Positions 24,301-34,953 of a stretch of 64,000 bases of DNA are shown here, in pieces (positions within the stretch are counted from its first letter, which is position 1; every line of letters starts with the position of its first letter). The stretch comes from Morinoia aosen (Eukaryota; Arthropoda; Malacostraca; Amphipoda; Talitridae). Both the position numbers and the translations under genes were made by a program. Under the pieces are notes generated by a model. The model saw only the letters and a list, made by a program, of their open reading frames with translations. It made no database searches and had not been told where the DNA came from. Where the stretch lies: the NCBI GenBank assembly GCA_030386875.1, contig CM059578.1:27105286-27169285 (forward strand), written 5' to 3'.

Positions 24301-26166
24301 GTCATGCGTGTGAAGATAGCTTTAATGACCGTATCTGTGATACGGTCATAAGTGCAATAATATTTTTTATCACGGGTACTGACAGATATTTTTGATAACC
24401 ATCCACGTCTGGAAAGTTTGTTCGAGAAAGGTATTGAATCCCGTCATTTTTGGCGAGCCGTGCACACTAGTAGGAAATAAATGGTTAGTAACCAGCAATT
24501 CGTTAGAGATGATTGCCTTAGTATCAATGCTACCTTACAACTAAAGGGATCAAGTTATAGACTCAAGAGAACCTTATGTTGTATAATTATTTTTATACAG
24601 CTCTTAAAACTCAATGATGAAGAATTTAGGTCGTAAATATGAATTACATGAAAATTGACTCACCACCTCTTTTTGTGATAAAGCAAATAACTTTGTTACT
24701 ATGCGTATTTTTGAGTACAATTTGCCCTAATTTTATGGAAGCATGCATGATGCTGAAAGTTTAAAGAACGCATTTCAAGTTTCCTATGCAGAAAATAATT
24801 CAATTTTGATGTATTTTTGCAGGGTTATTCAGGTTCTTCGTGGTTACTGAGCTTTCAAATGTGTTCAGCTGTTGTGCTAAATATTTGAAACTTGAGAATG
24901 AATTGCGTTTGAAAATGAATGCATCGGTAAAAATGGTTTCTCAATTCGTAGTGGACTGAAGGGTGCATTACGCATCAAAGAAATGTGCTTGAAAGCCTCC
25001 ATAAAATATTAGAGAATCACATGCAAAATGAATATATATATTTTTCTTACCAGTTGTGCACTAGAAGAAATTTTATCCAGGATGTCCATGAAAATTGTAT
25101 CGATTTCTTTTAAAACTTCAGTGCAAAAAAATATTTAACTTTGATCTACTTTCAAGGTCTCAATCTGTCAAAATATAGCTTAATAACCATCGCAGAATAA
25201 TATTGCATCATACACACTTAAAATCAGTGATTGAATAAATTGTTTGCAGATCCTACATATTATTTTATTCCAGATCCCTCGGATGAAATATGCGATCTAA
25301 TATTTTCTAGAACTTCACTAAGTTAACTAGCCCTCGCGTCAATTGTAAAGCGGAACTTTTCACACTTCCATTCACTTTTAACATCATGTGATTACTAGGC
25401 ATACTTTCAGCACTTGATTTCCAGAGCACGATAAGTGGGCTCTATAAAAAATTAATGACGCAAATTTCATGGTTCCTCACACGGTAGAAGAAACATTGTA
25501 GGGTCAAACTAGTTTTTTCTGCGTCGATCATATGGCAATCCAGACCTCATGGCAACGAGCCAATAGCAGCGTTCAGATAGCACCTGACAACACTCCTAGC
25601 CCCAAATATGGCACAACTATGGGCCCAACATGTCGTAATGGTGACGTCATAAAGTTTGTTTGGAATAAAGCCGCTCTATTGGCTAGCTGAACAAGAAAAG
25701 TAGTATTTTCTCGTATAGAAATTAATCTTATAAGGCAGGTATCAAAAAATAAAAATCACCAGGCATAAAAAAATCACGTGGTAAGGAGGGACTGGAATTA
25801 GAAAATCAATTCGTGACGTAAATTTCCTCTATATCTTCCTACCCTCAGCGACGCGTCGCGGTACCTGATTTCCAAAACATGATACGAAGAAGCTGGTATT
25901 AAAAATTCAATTAACGATGTGAATTTGATCTCTGTCCTTATTGCGGTACCTGGTTTCCAGAGCACGATACGAGGGAGTTGGTATGAAAATATTAATTCAC
26001 TACGTAAATTTGATCTGTCTCCATCCTCAGCGATGCGTCGCGGTACCTGTACACCCACGAAGTGCTGCGAGAGGCGCAGTTCCGAGGCGAAGTTATCACC
26101 AAAGGCCGCCGTGTGTCCATCATCTGCAGGAATCATCCGCCGGCTGCCAAGCAACCCGCCACCTGA
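15391..26166 (+). CDS. ALKBH7: ALKBH7, mitochondrial AlkB-type dioxygenase (4 exons)
   Basis: Coding exons are 15,391-15,903, 22,172-22,345, 23,582-23,706 and 26,031-26,166. All introns are GT-AG and join in frame to a 315-aa protein. The N-terminus (MLRRCLAQLQRW...) is basic and Ser/Ala-rich, as in a mitochondrial presequence. The AlkB core begins near residue 135 (DFVTPAEEAQLI, HWDD). Exon 2 gives the iron ligands H224 and D226 in the PHVDS motif, exon 3 gives FCGSTIAGISL and LPSRSLYV, and exon 4 gives the third ligand H280 (YTHEVL) and the 2-oxoglutarate-binding arginines in GRRVSIICR (297-304). All catalytic residues are present. Family knowledge: ALKBH7 acts in mitochondria and is linked to programmed necrosis and fatty-acid metabolism. 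Human ALKBH7 is 221 aa; the extra length is N-terminal. Start choice: first ATG of the open frame before the presequence-like segment. The exon 2 acceptor has a weak pyrimidine tract. Confidence 0.95.
18707..18732 (-). ncRNA. Hammerhead-like ribozyme core, PLE left arm
   Basis: On the minus strand this reads CUGAUGA, a short GGA...UCC stem-loop, then GAAAC. That is the core order of a hammerhead ribozyme, with one extra U before stem II. Stem I and the cleavage triplet were not identified. Penelope-like elements are known to carry such motifs. Confidence 0.4.
18865..19190 (-). pseudogene. Penelope-like GIY-YIG endonuclease C-terminus, left arm
   Basis: In one frame on the minus strand: a CVQC cysteine pair, the GIY-YIG core word YVGMT, then YFYNRMGEHRG, then FKILYSAS, then ELRILESLHIFKRKPGLN and a stop. 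This is the end of a Penelope-like reverse transcriptase/GIY-YIG polyprotein. One in-frame stop after the EHRG segment kills it, and the reverse transcriptase part is missing. Confidence 0.75.
19330..19610 (+). pseudogene. Penelope-like GIY-YIG endonuclease C-terminus, right arm
   Basis: Mirror copy of the left-arm fragment: YVGMTAQNFYIRIAEHR, then VRNHAVK, VDFKILDSA, LESLHIFKRKPALN. At least two in-frame stops are present (after EHRS and after LDSA). It has diverged from the left arm, so the foldback is not new. Confidence 0.72.
19735..19760 (+). ncRNA. Hammerhead-like ribozyme core, PLE right arm
   Basis: CUGAUGA then U-GGAG...CUCC then GAAAC, the same 26-nt layout as in the left arm, about 130 nt past the endonuclease stop. 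The GGAG/CUCC stem II pairs perfectly. A catalytic fold was not verified. Confidence 0.42.
22317..22690 (+). repeat. Tandem copies of the ALKBH7 exon 2 end and donor site
   Basis: The last about 28 nt of exon 2, coding for the iron-binding IKPHVDS segment, and the GTGAGT donor region recur in intron 2. Copies of ATCAAACCGCACGTCGAC-type sequence lie at about 22,421, 22,518 (shortened) and 22,594 (diverged), each followed by the same intron words (CAGTCACTTGACTGGTGG, GAGGGTTAGTTACCC). The period is about 103 bp. The downstream copies have altered donors (GTGAAT, GTACGT, GGGAGT). Confidence 0.88.
23219..23545 (+). repeat. tRNA-derived SINE with internal 57-bp duplication
   Basis: The head resembles a tRNA: GAGGCCGAGCGGCTAAG looks like an A box and AGTTCAAATCC like a B box for RNA polymerase III. 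The body contains a duplicated 57-bp unit (GTTGGGAAATAAGAGAACCC / CTTGGGAAATGAGAGAACCC). The tail, from GTGCCGGCTTTACCGG to ATCAGGCTTTTGATTAG.AATAAA, recurs at 49,791-49,924. It lies in ALKBH7 intron 2. Confidence 0.72.
23965..24475 (+). repeat. Solo arm of the hAT-like repeat family
   Basis: Matches the left arm of the element at 17,170 in the same direction: ACCTAATAATACCCGTTGTG, GGTGTCCGCTTCTT, GTTTGCGGTATCATGGA, GACCGTATCTGTGATACG, then CCCGTCATTTTTGGCG. It lacks the CCGATAC terminus. It lies in ALKBH7 intron 3. Confidence 0.8.
25790..26060 (+). repeat. Duplicated ALKBH7 exon 4 acceptor region
   Basis: The acceptor and first exon 4 bases (CTCAGCGATGCGTCGCGGTACCTG at 26,026) have a near-copy at about 25,846 (CTCAGCGACGCGTCGCGGTACCTG). 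A partial copy GCGGTACCTGG lies near 25,943. The copies share TTTCCAGAGCACGATACGA.. and AATTCA.TACGTAAATTTGATCTGT spacers with a period of about 85-95 bp. A further related piece lies near 25,420. The upstream copy is a complete decoy acceptor. Confidence 0.82.
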
Positions 26167-26215
26167 ACTCCATTACTTAGTGGCGCAGTAGACACACGGT
26201 GCGCACAGTAGTTTT

Positions 26216-26520
26216 TAGAAGGCCTAAGCTGCTGCGTTCGGTTGGAGTGAATGTGAAATATCAGGTTACGAAGGTTACGAAAAACGGTTGACGAGAGATT
26301 TTCCATCAATGATCCCAGATGTGGACTTGGCTTTACAGTTATTTGCGTACAATTTGTGGAGCCTCTCGAGCTTTTTGAGAGGTTTAAGCTGCTGTATTTG
26401 GCCGGAGTGAATGGGAAATGCCAGAGGAAAGGTTACGAATAATAGTTGACGTGAAGATTTATCACAAATGGGATGTGGACTTGACTCAGCAGTTATTTGT
26501 GTGCAATTTGTGAACATTTC
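26216..26520. repeat. Tandem duplication after ALKBH7, about 161 bp
   Basis: AAGCTGCTGCGTTCGGTTGGAGTGAATG near 26,227 recurs near 26,388, with GATGTGGACTTG and CAGTTATTTG.GT.CAATTTGTG following in both. It probably lies in the 3' UTR or flank. Confidence 0.8.
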
Positions 26521-27660
26521 AAACACGAGGTGCATTGCATTTTAAAAATGGTATCTCCATGGCATGCAGAGGTTAAACACTTTGCATAAGGACTGCAAAA
26601 ATTTTAAAAATGAATTTTTCTTCAATGCTTTGTGTCAGTACCGGGAAAATTTGTACCAAGTTCCTTTCTTTAATCATTTGCCTACAAACGGTAACTCAAG
26701 ATACAGTGACAACTGCTCGGCATTACCAGTGCAGAAAAGGGACTTTTGAAATAACTTGCCTCTCAAGGTATGATATTGGAATAACCATTACAATTAGCAT
26801 CAAAAATCGAATTTTATATAATGAAAGCCATTCAACTGTAATTTTCCTTGCATTGACTCGGGATGTTACGCTGAAGAATTTTAGCTACGAATTCTGCGAT
26901 ATTTTATACTATGAAAACCAACTGTAATTTTCCTGTCATTGGCACTGTAGCATTATAGGTACAAATTCTATATTATTCACATGACTCTACCAAAGCCTTT
27001 TGATTAAGATTCCATTCTGTTGAAGGCAAGGTTCAAACTACATTCTTATAATATAATTTGAAAATTATCAGGTGTACCAGTTCTAGTAAATGGGTTGAAT
27101 ATCTGCGCTCCTGGAAAAAATTGTTTAAAATTACAAGATTTATCAGTACGTAGGTGAAGTTGCTGCGATCATCAAATCATCATTATGAAGAATTTCCTTT
27201 CTTCAATTGCTGACATACATACTTACTCCCTAGCTATTTTTGGTGTTAAAAACAAAACTCATGTGCTTTGCTACTCAAAAGTGAATGTTTAATATTGAAA
27301 TAAGCATAAATTACACTCAAAATGATTGCACAACTTGCTCATTCGCCAGAATATTTTCATACAATCCAGAAATCGAAAGAGCCCAGACAACTATCCCTAG
27401 ATTCAGCTAGGTTTGTGTACAGTTTGTCAATAAACGGTCAGCCAAATGAGTGTCTCGTTTACTTAAGACCCTATCAGACCATGGTGTGCGCCAGCTTCTT
27501 AAGAAATGCTGCTAGTCATTTCTATACAGCAAATATCACGAAGGAAGTTACCAAAACGAAAAAAACATATTAATAAAAGTGAATTTTATGTGGTATAGAG
27601 CCCACTCACACAAATAAAATACTGCATCTTTGGCGTTCCCGATACATAATACCTGTACCA
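26521..27660. other. Intergenic DNA, nothing recognised
   Basis: Short ORFs (26,610-26,927 and 27,322-27,573) show no motif I can name. A CAACTGTAATTTTCCT word recurs at about 26,834 and 26,920. No gene is supported. Confidence 0.5.
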
Positions 27661-27729
27661 CACTGCATTACACATTAGAAACGTAAAAAGATAAGATTAG
27701 ATTATAGGTTAGTTTAAGACTCCATAACC

Positions 27730-28010
27730 TCTACAAAAAAAAAGTGTAACGAAGAGAAGAAAGAGAAAGACACGATTTAGTATGGAGATGAGAGAATAGG
27801 GAATCAATGCAGAAGAGGCTTAGAAACAGCAAGTTGAGAGAAAGTAGTTCATGAAACAAGATCAAACTTGAAGAAGTAGTAGGTACTGAAAAACAGGTCA
27901 GCAGTGTACCGAACAAAATATGGTTCTTAACATTACAAAAGCCTTATATTTCATCAAAAATCTACCCAACTTTCAGCTCGGGCCCTCACATTCTCCCCCT
28001 GGGAGTGCTA
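27730..28010 (-). repeat. LTR-like fragment preceded by a purine tract
   Basis: On the minus strand a CCCAGGGGGAGAA purine tract is followed by TGTGAGGGCCC and about 250 bp that also occur at 57,960-58,165, including ATGAAACAAGATCAAA and GTACTGAAAAACAGG words. A polypurine tract followed by TGTG is the junction expected at a 3' LTR. The outer LTR end is not defined and no coding part is present. Confidence 0.45.
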
Positions 28011-29198
28011 ATTGCCATAGATACAATAATTGTATCCCGTTGAGTAGAAACATAAAAAAAGCCTAGTAACAGTACTCCTCCTCAAGGGGATACAATTATT
28101 AAACACTCCTTGAATGGGAATGACAAACATGAAAAGGTTAATCATCAGAATGCAGGCAGAAAAATTTCACTAGAACTGAAATTCTTTTGTTATGTACTTC
28201 TGATAATACTACATAAAACCCATTTTTCATCTTATTAGTACTTGTAACTGAATGAATTTCTGACGTCCTTAAGCTAGGAAGACTAAATATGCCTACCCGC
28301 AACACTATTGCGACAATTCAAACAGCCAATAGTTGAGATTCCCAGCTATTAAAAAACTAAGCCATTGCAAATGCTAGATCTTTTTCCTTAGCCGAGTTTA
28401 ATTGCAATAGACCAAGTTAAATTAGACTGCAACTGTGGTTTTTGATTGAATTCAAATATAATAATGATGATGCGATTTAAAGTGAATACAGCCCATGGTA
28501 GTGAAAATAAGGGAGAAGCATCTCGTTATCTTCTAAAAATTTTGGGCCCACAGATACTAGTTGCCCCAACATGTCAGGTGAAATTTGAACTCTTATTATA
28601 TCAAGTCGCAATGCTACCAACTCAACTGCCTGCATCTTGATCTTCATAACTAACTATATCCTTTCAACTATCCACTTACATAACATGATTGAAACCTATA
28701 CAATACAACTAACGTCTCTATAATAAGCATATAAAAATACCCTAATTTGAAAGAAATTACTGGAAAGGCATTAAAGTGATTATATTATTATACTGAACTT
28801 GATGACAATAATTTTGAATTACTGAAAATACATTCACCAATAAGAGCTTAATAACATGTGGAAAAATGAAAGTTGATCCCAGTGCCTAATATTCAAATTC
28901 ATCAGAGAGTATTAAATACAGGCCACTGTAAGTCAAATTATAAATACTCGCTCATCAATTAGTATCATGAATTGAACATTTTTAGTGAACATAAAAAACG
29001 GAATGTAAATTTGCTAGAGCAAACGGGTATCCATTTTACACAGGGTATGTAAAATTGTATCAGTGGATTCCAAAAACACTTCGATTCATCATAATAAACA
29101 CTTACATACATGGATGGCATTAAAATACATTTGAACGAGTAGAAATATATGATACATGAACTCATTATATAGATAATGTAAACACATGATACAAAAAA
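28011..29198. other. Flank downstream of MYCBP, nothing recognised
   Basis: AT-rich. The first 100 bp include ATACAATAATTGTAT, also present at 58,191, as part of the dispersed repeat to the left. The remainder probably includes the MYCBP 3' UTR. Confidence 0.5.
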
Positions 29199-32100
29199 TT
29201 AGGGCTCCGCTTCACTCTGAGCTTCACTGGTTGCCTGGAAAGACTTCAGCTGTTTCTCCAGTTCTTGTTTTTCTGCTTCCAGACGAGCGACCTGGGAAAA
29301 ATTTTTCATCGTCATACTTGTAACAACACATGCAGAATCAAACCCCTACAATGACCTAATACCAATAACTATGAGAATACTTCCAAACCTTCATCTACTT
29401 GATGCAAAATTATTAGAAGGAAGTTGGGATTATGAGAGTGCAGCCACACAAACAACTTTGAGTTCAAGCAATTCTATGAAATACAAGCCCAAGCCCATAT
29501 CAGGATCAAAGAATTTATAAAGTGCCCCAGTAGTTTTTACAAAAGCCTTATTGTGATAAGAAAAAAAGCAATTGGACTTGAAGGTTTTTGCCAAAAACTT
29601 TGGACCTCAATGAGAATTGGCCTGGACATTGCTTTCATTGTTTAGTTACAGTGACTTGTGGATAGCAAATGTTTTGGGTACATCAAATTTCTTGTCAACA
29701 TTAGTTTGGGTTTACAATTTTGCCCAATATTTGATCAGTATTATCCTATCTAGCATTTTTTTCTTGTATGTGGAGTGATGATTAAAAAGTCAGTACTGAG
29801 TACATAGGTACTATATTTCTTTTACTAATCAAATCTTGAAAGACTTATAAGTGTTTACATGTTCCATTAATTCTGGAGAGGTTTGACCTACCAATCGGAG
29901 AAACACTTGATAGTTTACAAAATAATTCTATTTGTTTTATTACTCTTACAAGCTAAATCCACAGATTACAGTATAGAAATGGCTAAAACGAAAGTTCTCA
30001 AACAATATGCATGGTAAAATCATTGAACGTAACTAAAGATCACAACAATATGGAAAAATATGCAGAGCATCGAATCTACCACTTAATACTGTAGGAAGCA
30101 TGATCAGAAAGTATAAGAAGGTTGGTGAAAATTATAAACCTTCCAAGAATTATATGGCAGACCAAAAAAGATGAACAAAAGAAACTCATGGCAAATCAGC
30201 CAGAAAGGTACAGAAAAACATTTATTATCCATTTTGAAATTCAAACAGACCTCAAAGGCGCTGGGATTGAAGTAAGCACAGACACCATTAACAGAGCTCT
30301 AAATTCCACTGGCTTGGTTTCAAGACAACCAAGGAAAGTGCCATTACTGAAGTGCCAACATATGAACACCCTGTTTCTGTAAAAATTGTTTAGAGAAAAC
30401 ATTGGGTTATGAGAAAACTTCATCTGGTCAGACAAAACCAAACTCTTCAGATGAAACAACAACGCACGTTTGGCGGAAAAAGACCACTAACACTTAATAG
30501 AATACTATTCCCACAGAGAAGTTTGGCAGTATTTCTATCATTCATGATATAGGGATGGTTTTCAATCAATGGCACTGGTCAGTCGGAAATTATCAATTGT
30601 AAAATGAGTGGTCAAATGATCAGGGAGATTCTCAAGAAAAATCCTCGGAAAGCTGCAGTTTTGTATGACATGGTCGCGATTTTATGTTCCAAGATAACTT
30701 TGATTTCAAACACACTGCCAAACAAGTCGCGATTTTTTGTTCCAAGATAACTATGATTTCAAACACACTGCCAAACAAACTCAAGAATGGCTTAAAAATA
30801 CCAGAATTATTGACATTCTCAATCCCCTCAGTCTCCAGACAACTCAATTGAAAATTTGTGAAAAATGTTGAAGTTCAGAAGAGGAGTCCACAAAATATCA
30901 TACAATTAGAGGAGTTCTATAAAGTAGAATGGTGGTAAATACCAGTAGATCTTTGCAAGTATCTTGTGCGGAAAGTGGCTTGAAGCAGTTAAACAAAATA
31001 GAGGCTTTGTAAAAAATACTAAATGAATGTCTCCAAGATACTTTTGCTTGGGATCATTTTTCATTTTGACCAATACAACAACTATTTCAATACTGTCTTT
31101 TTGATTATTCTTCCACATACAAGTAAAAACGCTACATAGGATAATACTAGCCAATATTACGCAAAATTGTACACTCAAACTGTTTTGAAAAAATATGTGA
31201 TGTATTCAAAACTTTGTATGTCACTGTACATTTGAAAGTGGAAAACTTCAGAAAACATAGATCTATAAAAATAGAAATATAAGGTATTTTAAATGGCAAA
31301 TATAATATCAAGCAAAAACCAAATTGAGATTTTTTCTTAAAATTAACAAATTTAAGTTCTCAAGCAGCACTCTGAACAATATAATACTTTGACAACTTTC
31401 CTTAACATACGGAAAAGAAACATTTCTCTTTAAATGGAAATACAGTCATTCAAGTTGGTAAATGTAACTCAAGGCAAAATAAACCTCTGTAACTGTAGCC
31501 ACACACACACACACACACCCATGTTCACAGTACTGCTTGTGACCTTTTCGTGCCACGAGTCTGGTTGCTCGCGACTTTCGGTGCTGCTTGCAACCTCCGG
31601 CCAGCGCCGGGACTACTTGCGACTTTTGCGGTCCTGCTTGCGACCTCAGCCGTTTTGAAAATTTATTCCAAAGCGCTGAAGAACTTTTTGTGATGAATAG
31701 GTTATGATGAATGAAGAAAAAGAGTTCAGAATAGGAAATAGGTCTCACTGAATGTTACCAGGTATCGCTAAACGCTGACTCGGTATCGCTGAACTCTGCA
31801 GGGACTGCTGACTATTAGGGACTGAACGCCCATCCAAGGCCTATAGCCAATTAGTGTGAGGGGCGGGGCCTATTAATTCGAGGGGCTGGGCCTAAAATCT
31901 TGCTAATTAGCGGGAATAGGTAAGCAGCAGAAAGGCTTGGGTGGACGGGCTACTACAGGCTTGTAATATGAAGGGCTCAGCCGGGGTTGACAGCCCACTG
32001 GGCTTTGCACGTTTTGAAGGGTTTTTTGAATTTTATTTGCCCCTACGTGAGTCCCAAACACTATACTAAACCTAATGGACTTTGTAAATGAAAAAAGAAT

Positions 32101-33327
32101 TGTACAAATCCATTCCAAATCCATCTCAAAAAGCCAAAAACTGATATCGGTTTGAAAGGATTTCTGGCCAAGATCGCCCAAACCGGTAACACTGATGGAA
32201 ACAGTTTCAAAAGTGACATCATCATACAAGTCCCGCCTGAAATCAAATTTTAAACTACGCCCAACTGAGCTTATACTCTGCCTGTTTTGTTTGTGACTTT
32301 TTTTATGACTTTTTTATGACTGTTTTTTACTTGTTTTTTACCTGAACTTGGGCTTTCTCAACCCAACCTAGTTGGACTCTGCTTTAAACACCTGCACACT
32401 AACACACACATTTTACACACAAGTGGACACACGTGGTAAAAAGTGCACACACTATAAGGCACACAAAAACAAAACCATAAAATAGGCCTAGACTGACATT
32501 TTAGAACACATATGGTGCTAGGGACTGCTTACGACCTTTTTTGCCTTTTAAAAAATACGAGTGGAGAAAAACAAAAAATTAAAAATCGTGACCAACACCA
32601 TCGGATAGAGAATTGAACGTAGAGTAAGGAAAAAATATAATTTAAGAAAAAATGAGTTTTCATCAGTGCATAAATTGCAAAACCACAAAAAGTCGCAAAC
32701 AGTACAGGCTCTGTGAACATGGACACACACACACACACACAAGATGCACTTCAAGGTAACTAGTGCAACAGACAAGATGTACTTCTAAGCAACTGCTATT
32801 CAAGAATAGGGATATATTTTTTTTCAGTAAGACATAAATATAACTCATTTGACGCACAAGAAAATACAATAAAACTCAAGTTTTTGCATAAAAAAATGTG
32901 TCACAGATTAGTTAAGTTAGAGTATGCCTCTCTATCCACAACATGTGGGTTCTAAAAAGAGGAATAAAAAGGCACCATTTACTCAGGAGTTCATGGAATG
33001 GAGAATCTATGCAAAAAGATATGTTCCCACACAAGACCTCCTCCACAAGGAAATGGTAACCCAAAGAAGAAAATCATTGATACAGAAATTTCAAGAAAAC
33101 ATTTAACCAGGATACAGCATCACAAGAGTTTTAGAACTTACTTTCTCTTCCAGGGCTTTGATTGTGTCTGCATCAGGAGAATTTTTTTCAAGTTCCTTTC
33201 TGATAAATCCCAGAGGATCATCAGGCTTTTGAGGTTGCTCATATAATTTCACCAGGATTCCTGTGAGGGTTGACATTATGCCGCTTTTTTGCACGTAGTT
33301 CCGAAACTTTTCTCTATCACTATCCAT
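29199..33327 (-). CDS. MYCBP: MYCBP (c-Myc-binding protein / AMY-1), 2 exons
   Basis: Exon 1 is 33,327-33,142 with a GTAAGT donor, and exon 2 is 29,291-29,199 with a CAG acceptor. Phase-0 joining gives 92 aa. The N-terminus DSDREKFRNYVQKSG, then LTGILVKLYEQPQKPDDPLGF, matches the conserved MYCBP core (DSKREQFRRYLEKSG...LYEEPEKP). The C-terminus is a charged heptad-like helix (LEEKVARLEAEKQELEKQL) that would form a coiled coil. Human MYCBP is 103 aa. The family binds the N-terminal region of c-Myc and AKAP-type partners and shuttles between cytoplasm and nucleus. The 3.85-kb intron carries a dead Tc1 element and CA repeats. A TTAA element lies 305 bp upstream of the start. Confidence 0.93.
29649..31226 (+). 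mobile_element. Dead Tc1-type transposon in the MYCBP intron
   Basis: The ends CAGTGACTTG... and its mirror ...GTCACTG sit next to TA dinucleotides (29,647-29,648 and 31,227-31,228), the Tc1/mariner target. The TIRs share CAGTGAC, a TTTTG.TACATC block and spacing over about 40 bp. The 1.58-kb length is normal for Tc1. It is inserted antisense to MYCBP. Confidence 0.85.
30050..31020 (+). pseudogene. Tc1-like transposase remnant
   Basis: Frames broken by several stops and shifts still read, in order: a helix-turn-helix piece (KYKKVG), GAGIEVSTDTINRALNSTGL (the Tc1 DNA-binding half), SDKTKLF near the first catalytic Asp region, an FQDN.DFKHTAKQ motif (second Asp), TQEWLKNTRIIDI, SPDNSIENL and IPVDLC. 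The FQDN motif segment is tandemly duplicated (53 bp, 30,673-30,778). Confidence 0.85.
31501..31518. repeat. (CA)n microsatellite
   Basis: Nine AC units. The following 31,540-31,665 has five irregular copies of a CTTGCGACYTT-like word, which reappears once at 32,527. Confidence 0.85.
32723..32742. repeat. (CA)n microsatellite
   Basis: Ten AC units in the MYCBP intron. Confidence 0.9.
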
Positions 33328-33632
33328 GATTAGTCCAATAAAATTTCAGTGAAGGATGACTGAAAAGAAGTAGATAGATAATTATAGGATAAAAAAATGC
33401 TGATGCCTTGTCTTAAATGGTAGGGCGACAATTCAGCTAGTTGGCTAAAGAGAGAATGAATACTAAATATTTAAAAATAGTATTTCATTATTGCATCCAC
33501 CTAAAACTCTGAAATTCAAGAAAACTTTGAAGGTATTTTATTTTGGATAATCACAAAACTTTATAAAGATGCAATACCAAATACACAGATAGTAAGATTT
33601 GTTCCCGTTCAGATGATTGTCTCTGGCATTAA

Positions 33633-34949
33633 CCCTCTATGACCCACCGTCCTTCCTGAAGGACATTAGAAAAATCCCATTTATTTTCTTTCAGGAAAGC
33701 TTTTTCAAGCAGTACTGCATGTTAGTAAAGAGCAGAGACGTTGTGCTTTAATAAATGAGCGTAGTGTGTCGTAATATTTCGCTCACTAAACTGTCACAGG
33801 CTTCTTAGTTTGGTGGAGCGTGAAATGCCTGTAGGTGATCACACACTCCGTATATTTGTGTAAATTTATTTGCTTTTAGCAAACATAGAGCACCACAATA
33901 ATTCATGCAGATGTAAAAACCATTCAACATTCCTTTAAAAATTTTTTTCAATCAAATAACTTTGTTTTGTAGAATTATTGAGTGATTTTTTTAATGTCCT
34001 TCATGTAGGACATTGGGTCGTTACACCAAGTCTTTTATGCAACAATGGATCCACCAAGATTCTATACTACCTCTCCTACATGCCACATAGCAGGAGTTAA
34101 CACTTTGACCGCAACGTGCACCACCGGTGGCCACGGAGGGGATTTTCATAATGCTGCTGACCGACCAGTTGTCTCAAACTTAATTTTCAAAAATACTTAA
34201 TAGAAGCAAAATGAAAGCACGATCCAGTTAACGTTTCCTATTTTCAAAAGTGTTTACAATAATTGACTTTAAATATGAGTTGAATGTTAAACTTAAGTTT
34301 AACCAATTGCGGTTAAAGTGTTAATGCTAAAGAAACAAGTGTTGATGCGATGTTGAAGATGCTTCTACAATAATTGAACAAGCTGAGTCTATTATAAAGT
34401 TTATTTATCAAAATATCAACACATATAAATAATTATATGTGATACGTCAGCAGAAGGAACACCATGGAGAATTGTATCTGAAGAAATTCACTTATAAATG
34501 ACAATTGAAACAGGTTCTAGACATGACCCATTAGATTTCACCTGATTTGGGTTATGTTTTATTTAATTTTGATTGTCTTTTTCTCAATAAGTTATTCTGA
34601 TACATATCTACAATTTTCCTTTTTATACGAAATTATATCAATATTTAAATATATATCCAATAATTATAATTTTTAGTGGGTAAAATATGCAATCCAAACC
34701 AAAAACTAGCACATTTCAACTGTATTTGCCATGGTTTTAGCTGAGGGATATTTTTAGTCCCACTCTGATGAACTCCATTCGGCATGTCCTAACGACCCAA
34801 TGTCCTTCCTATAGGACGTTAGAATAAAACAAACTATTTCAAGAGTTGGCTTTCCAGTCATTGAAATTACTCTACGTGACCATAAATTACTTATCAGAAG
34901 TAAAAAAGAAAAAATTTTAATGGCAGAAATTAATTTGGGTTATAGAGGG
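33633..34949. mobile_element. piggyBac-like non-autonomous element (TTAA TSD)
   Basis: The termini CCCTCTATGACCCA and complement (right end reads TGGGTTATAGAGGG) are flanked by TTAA at 33,629-33,632 and 34,950-34,953. A CCC start and a TTAA target are piggyBac hallmarks. Inside, three copies of a GTCCTTC...GAAGGAC-type hairpin word next to GGGTCGTTA lie at each end and near 34,000. No transposase is seen. It lies upstream of MYCBP. Confidence 0.85.
34101..34320. mobile_element. 220-bp TTAA-flanked MITE nested in the piggyBac-like element
   Basis: TIRs are CACTTTGACCGCAACG and CACTTTAACCGCAATT (complement of the right end), with TTAA at 34,097-34,100 and 34,321-34,324. A diverged copy is cut by the window start (1-174). 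It inserted after the outer element. Confidence 0.85.
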
Positions 34950-34953
34950 TTAA

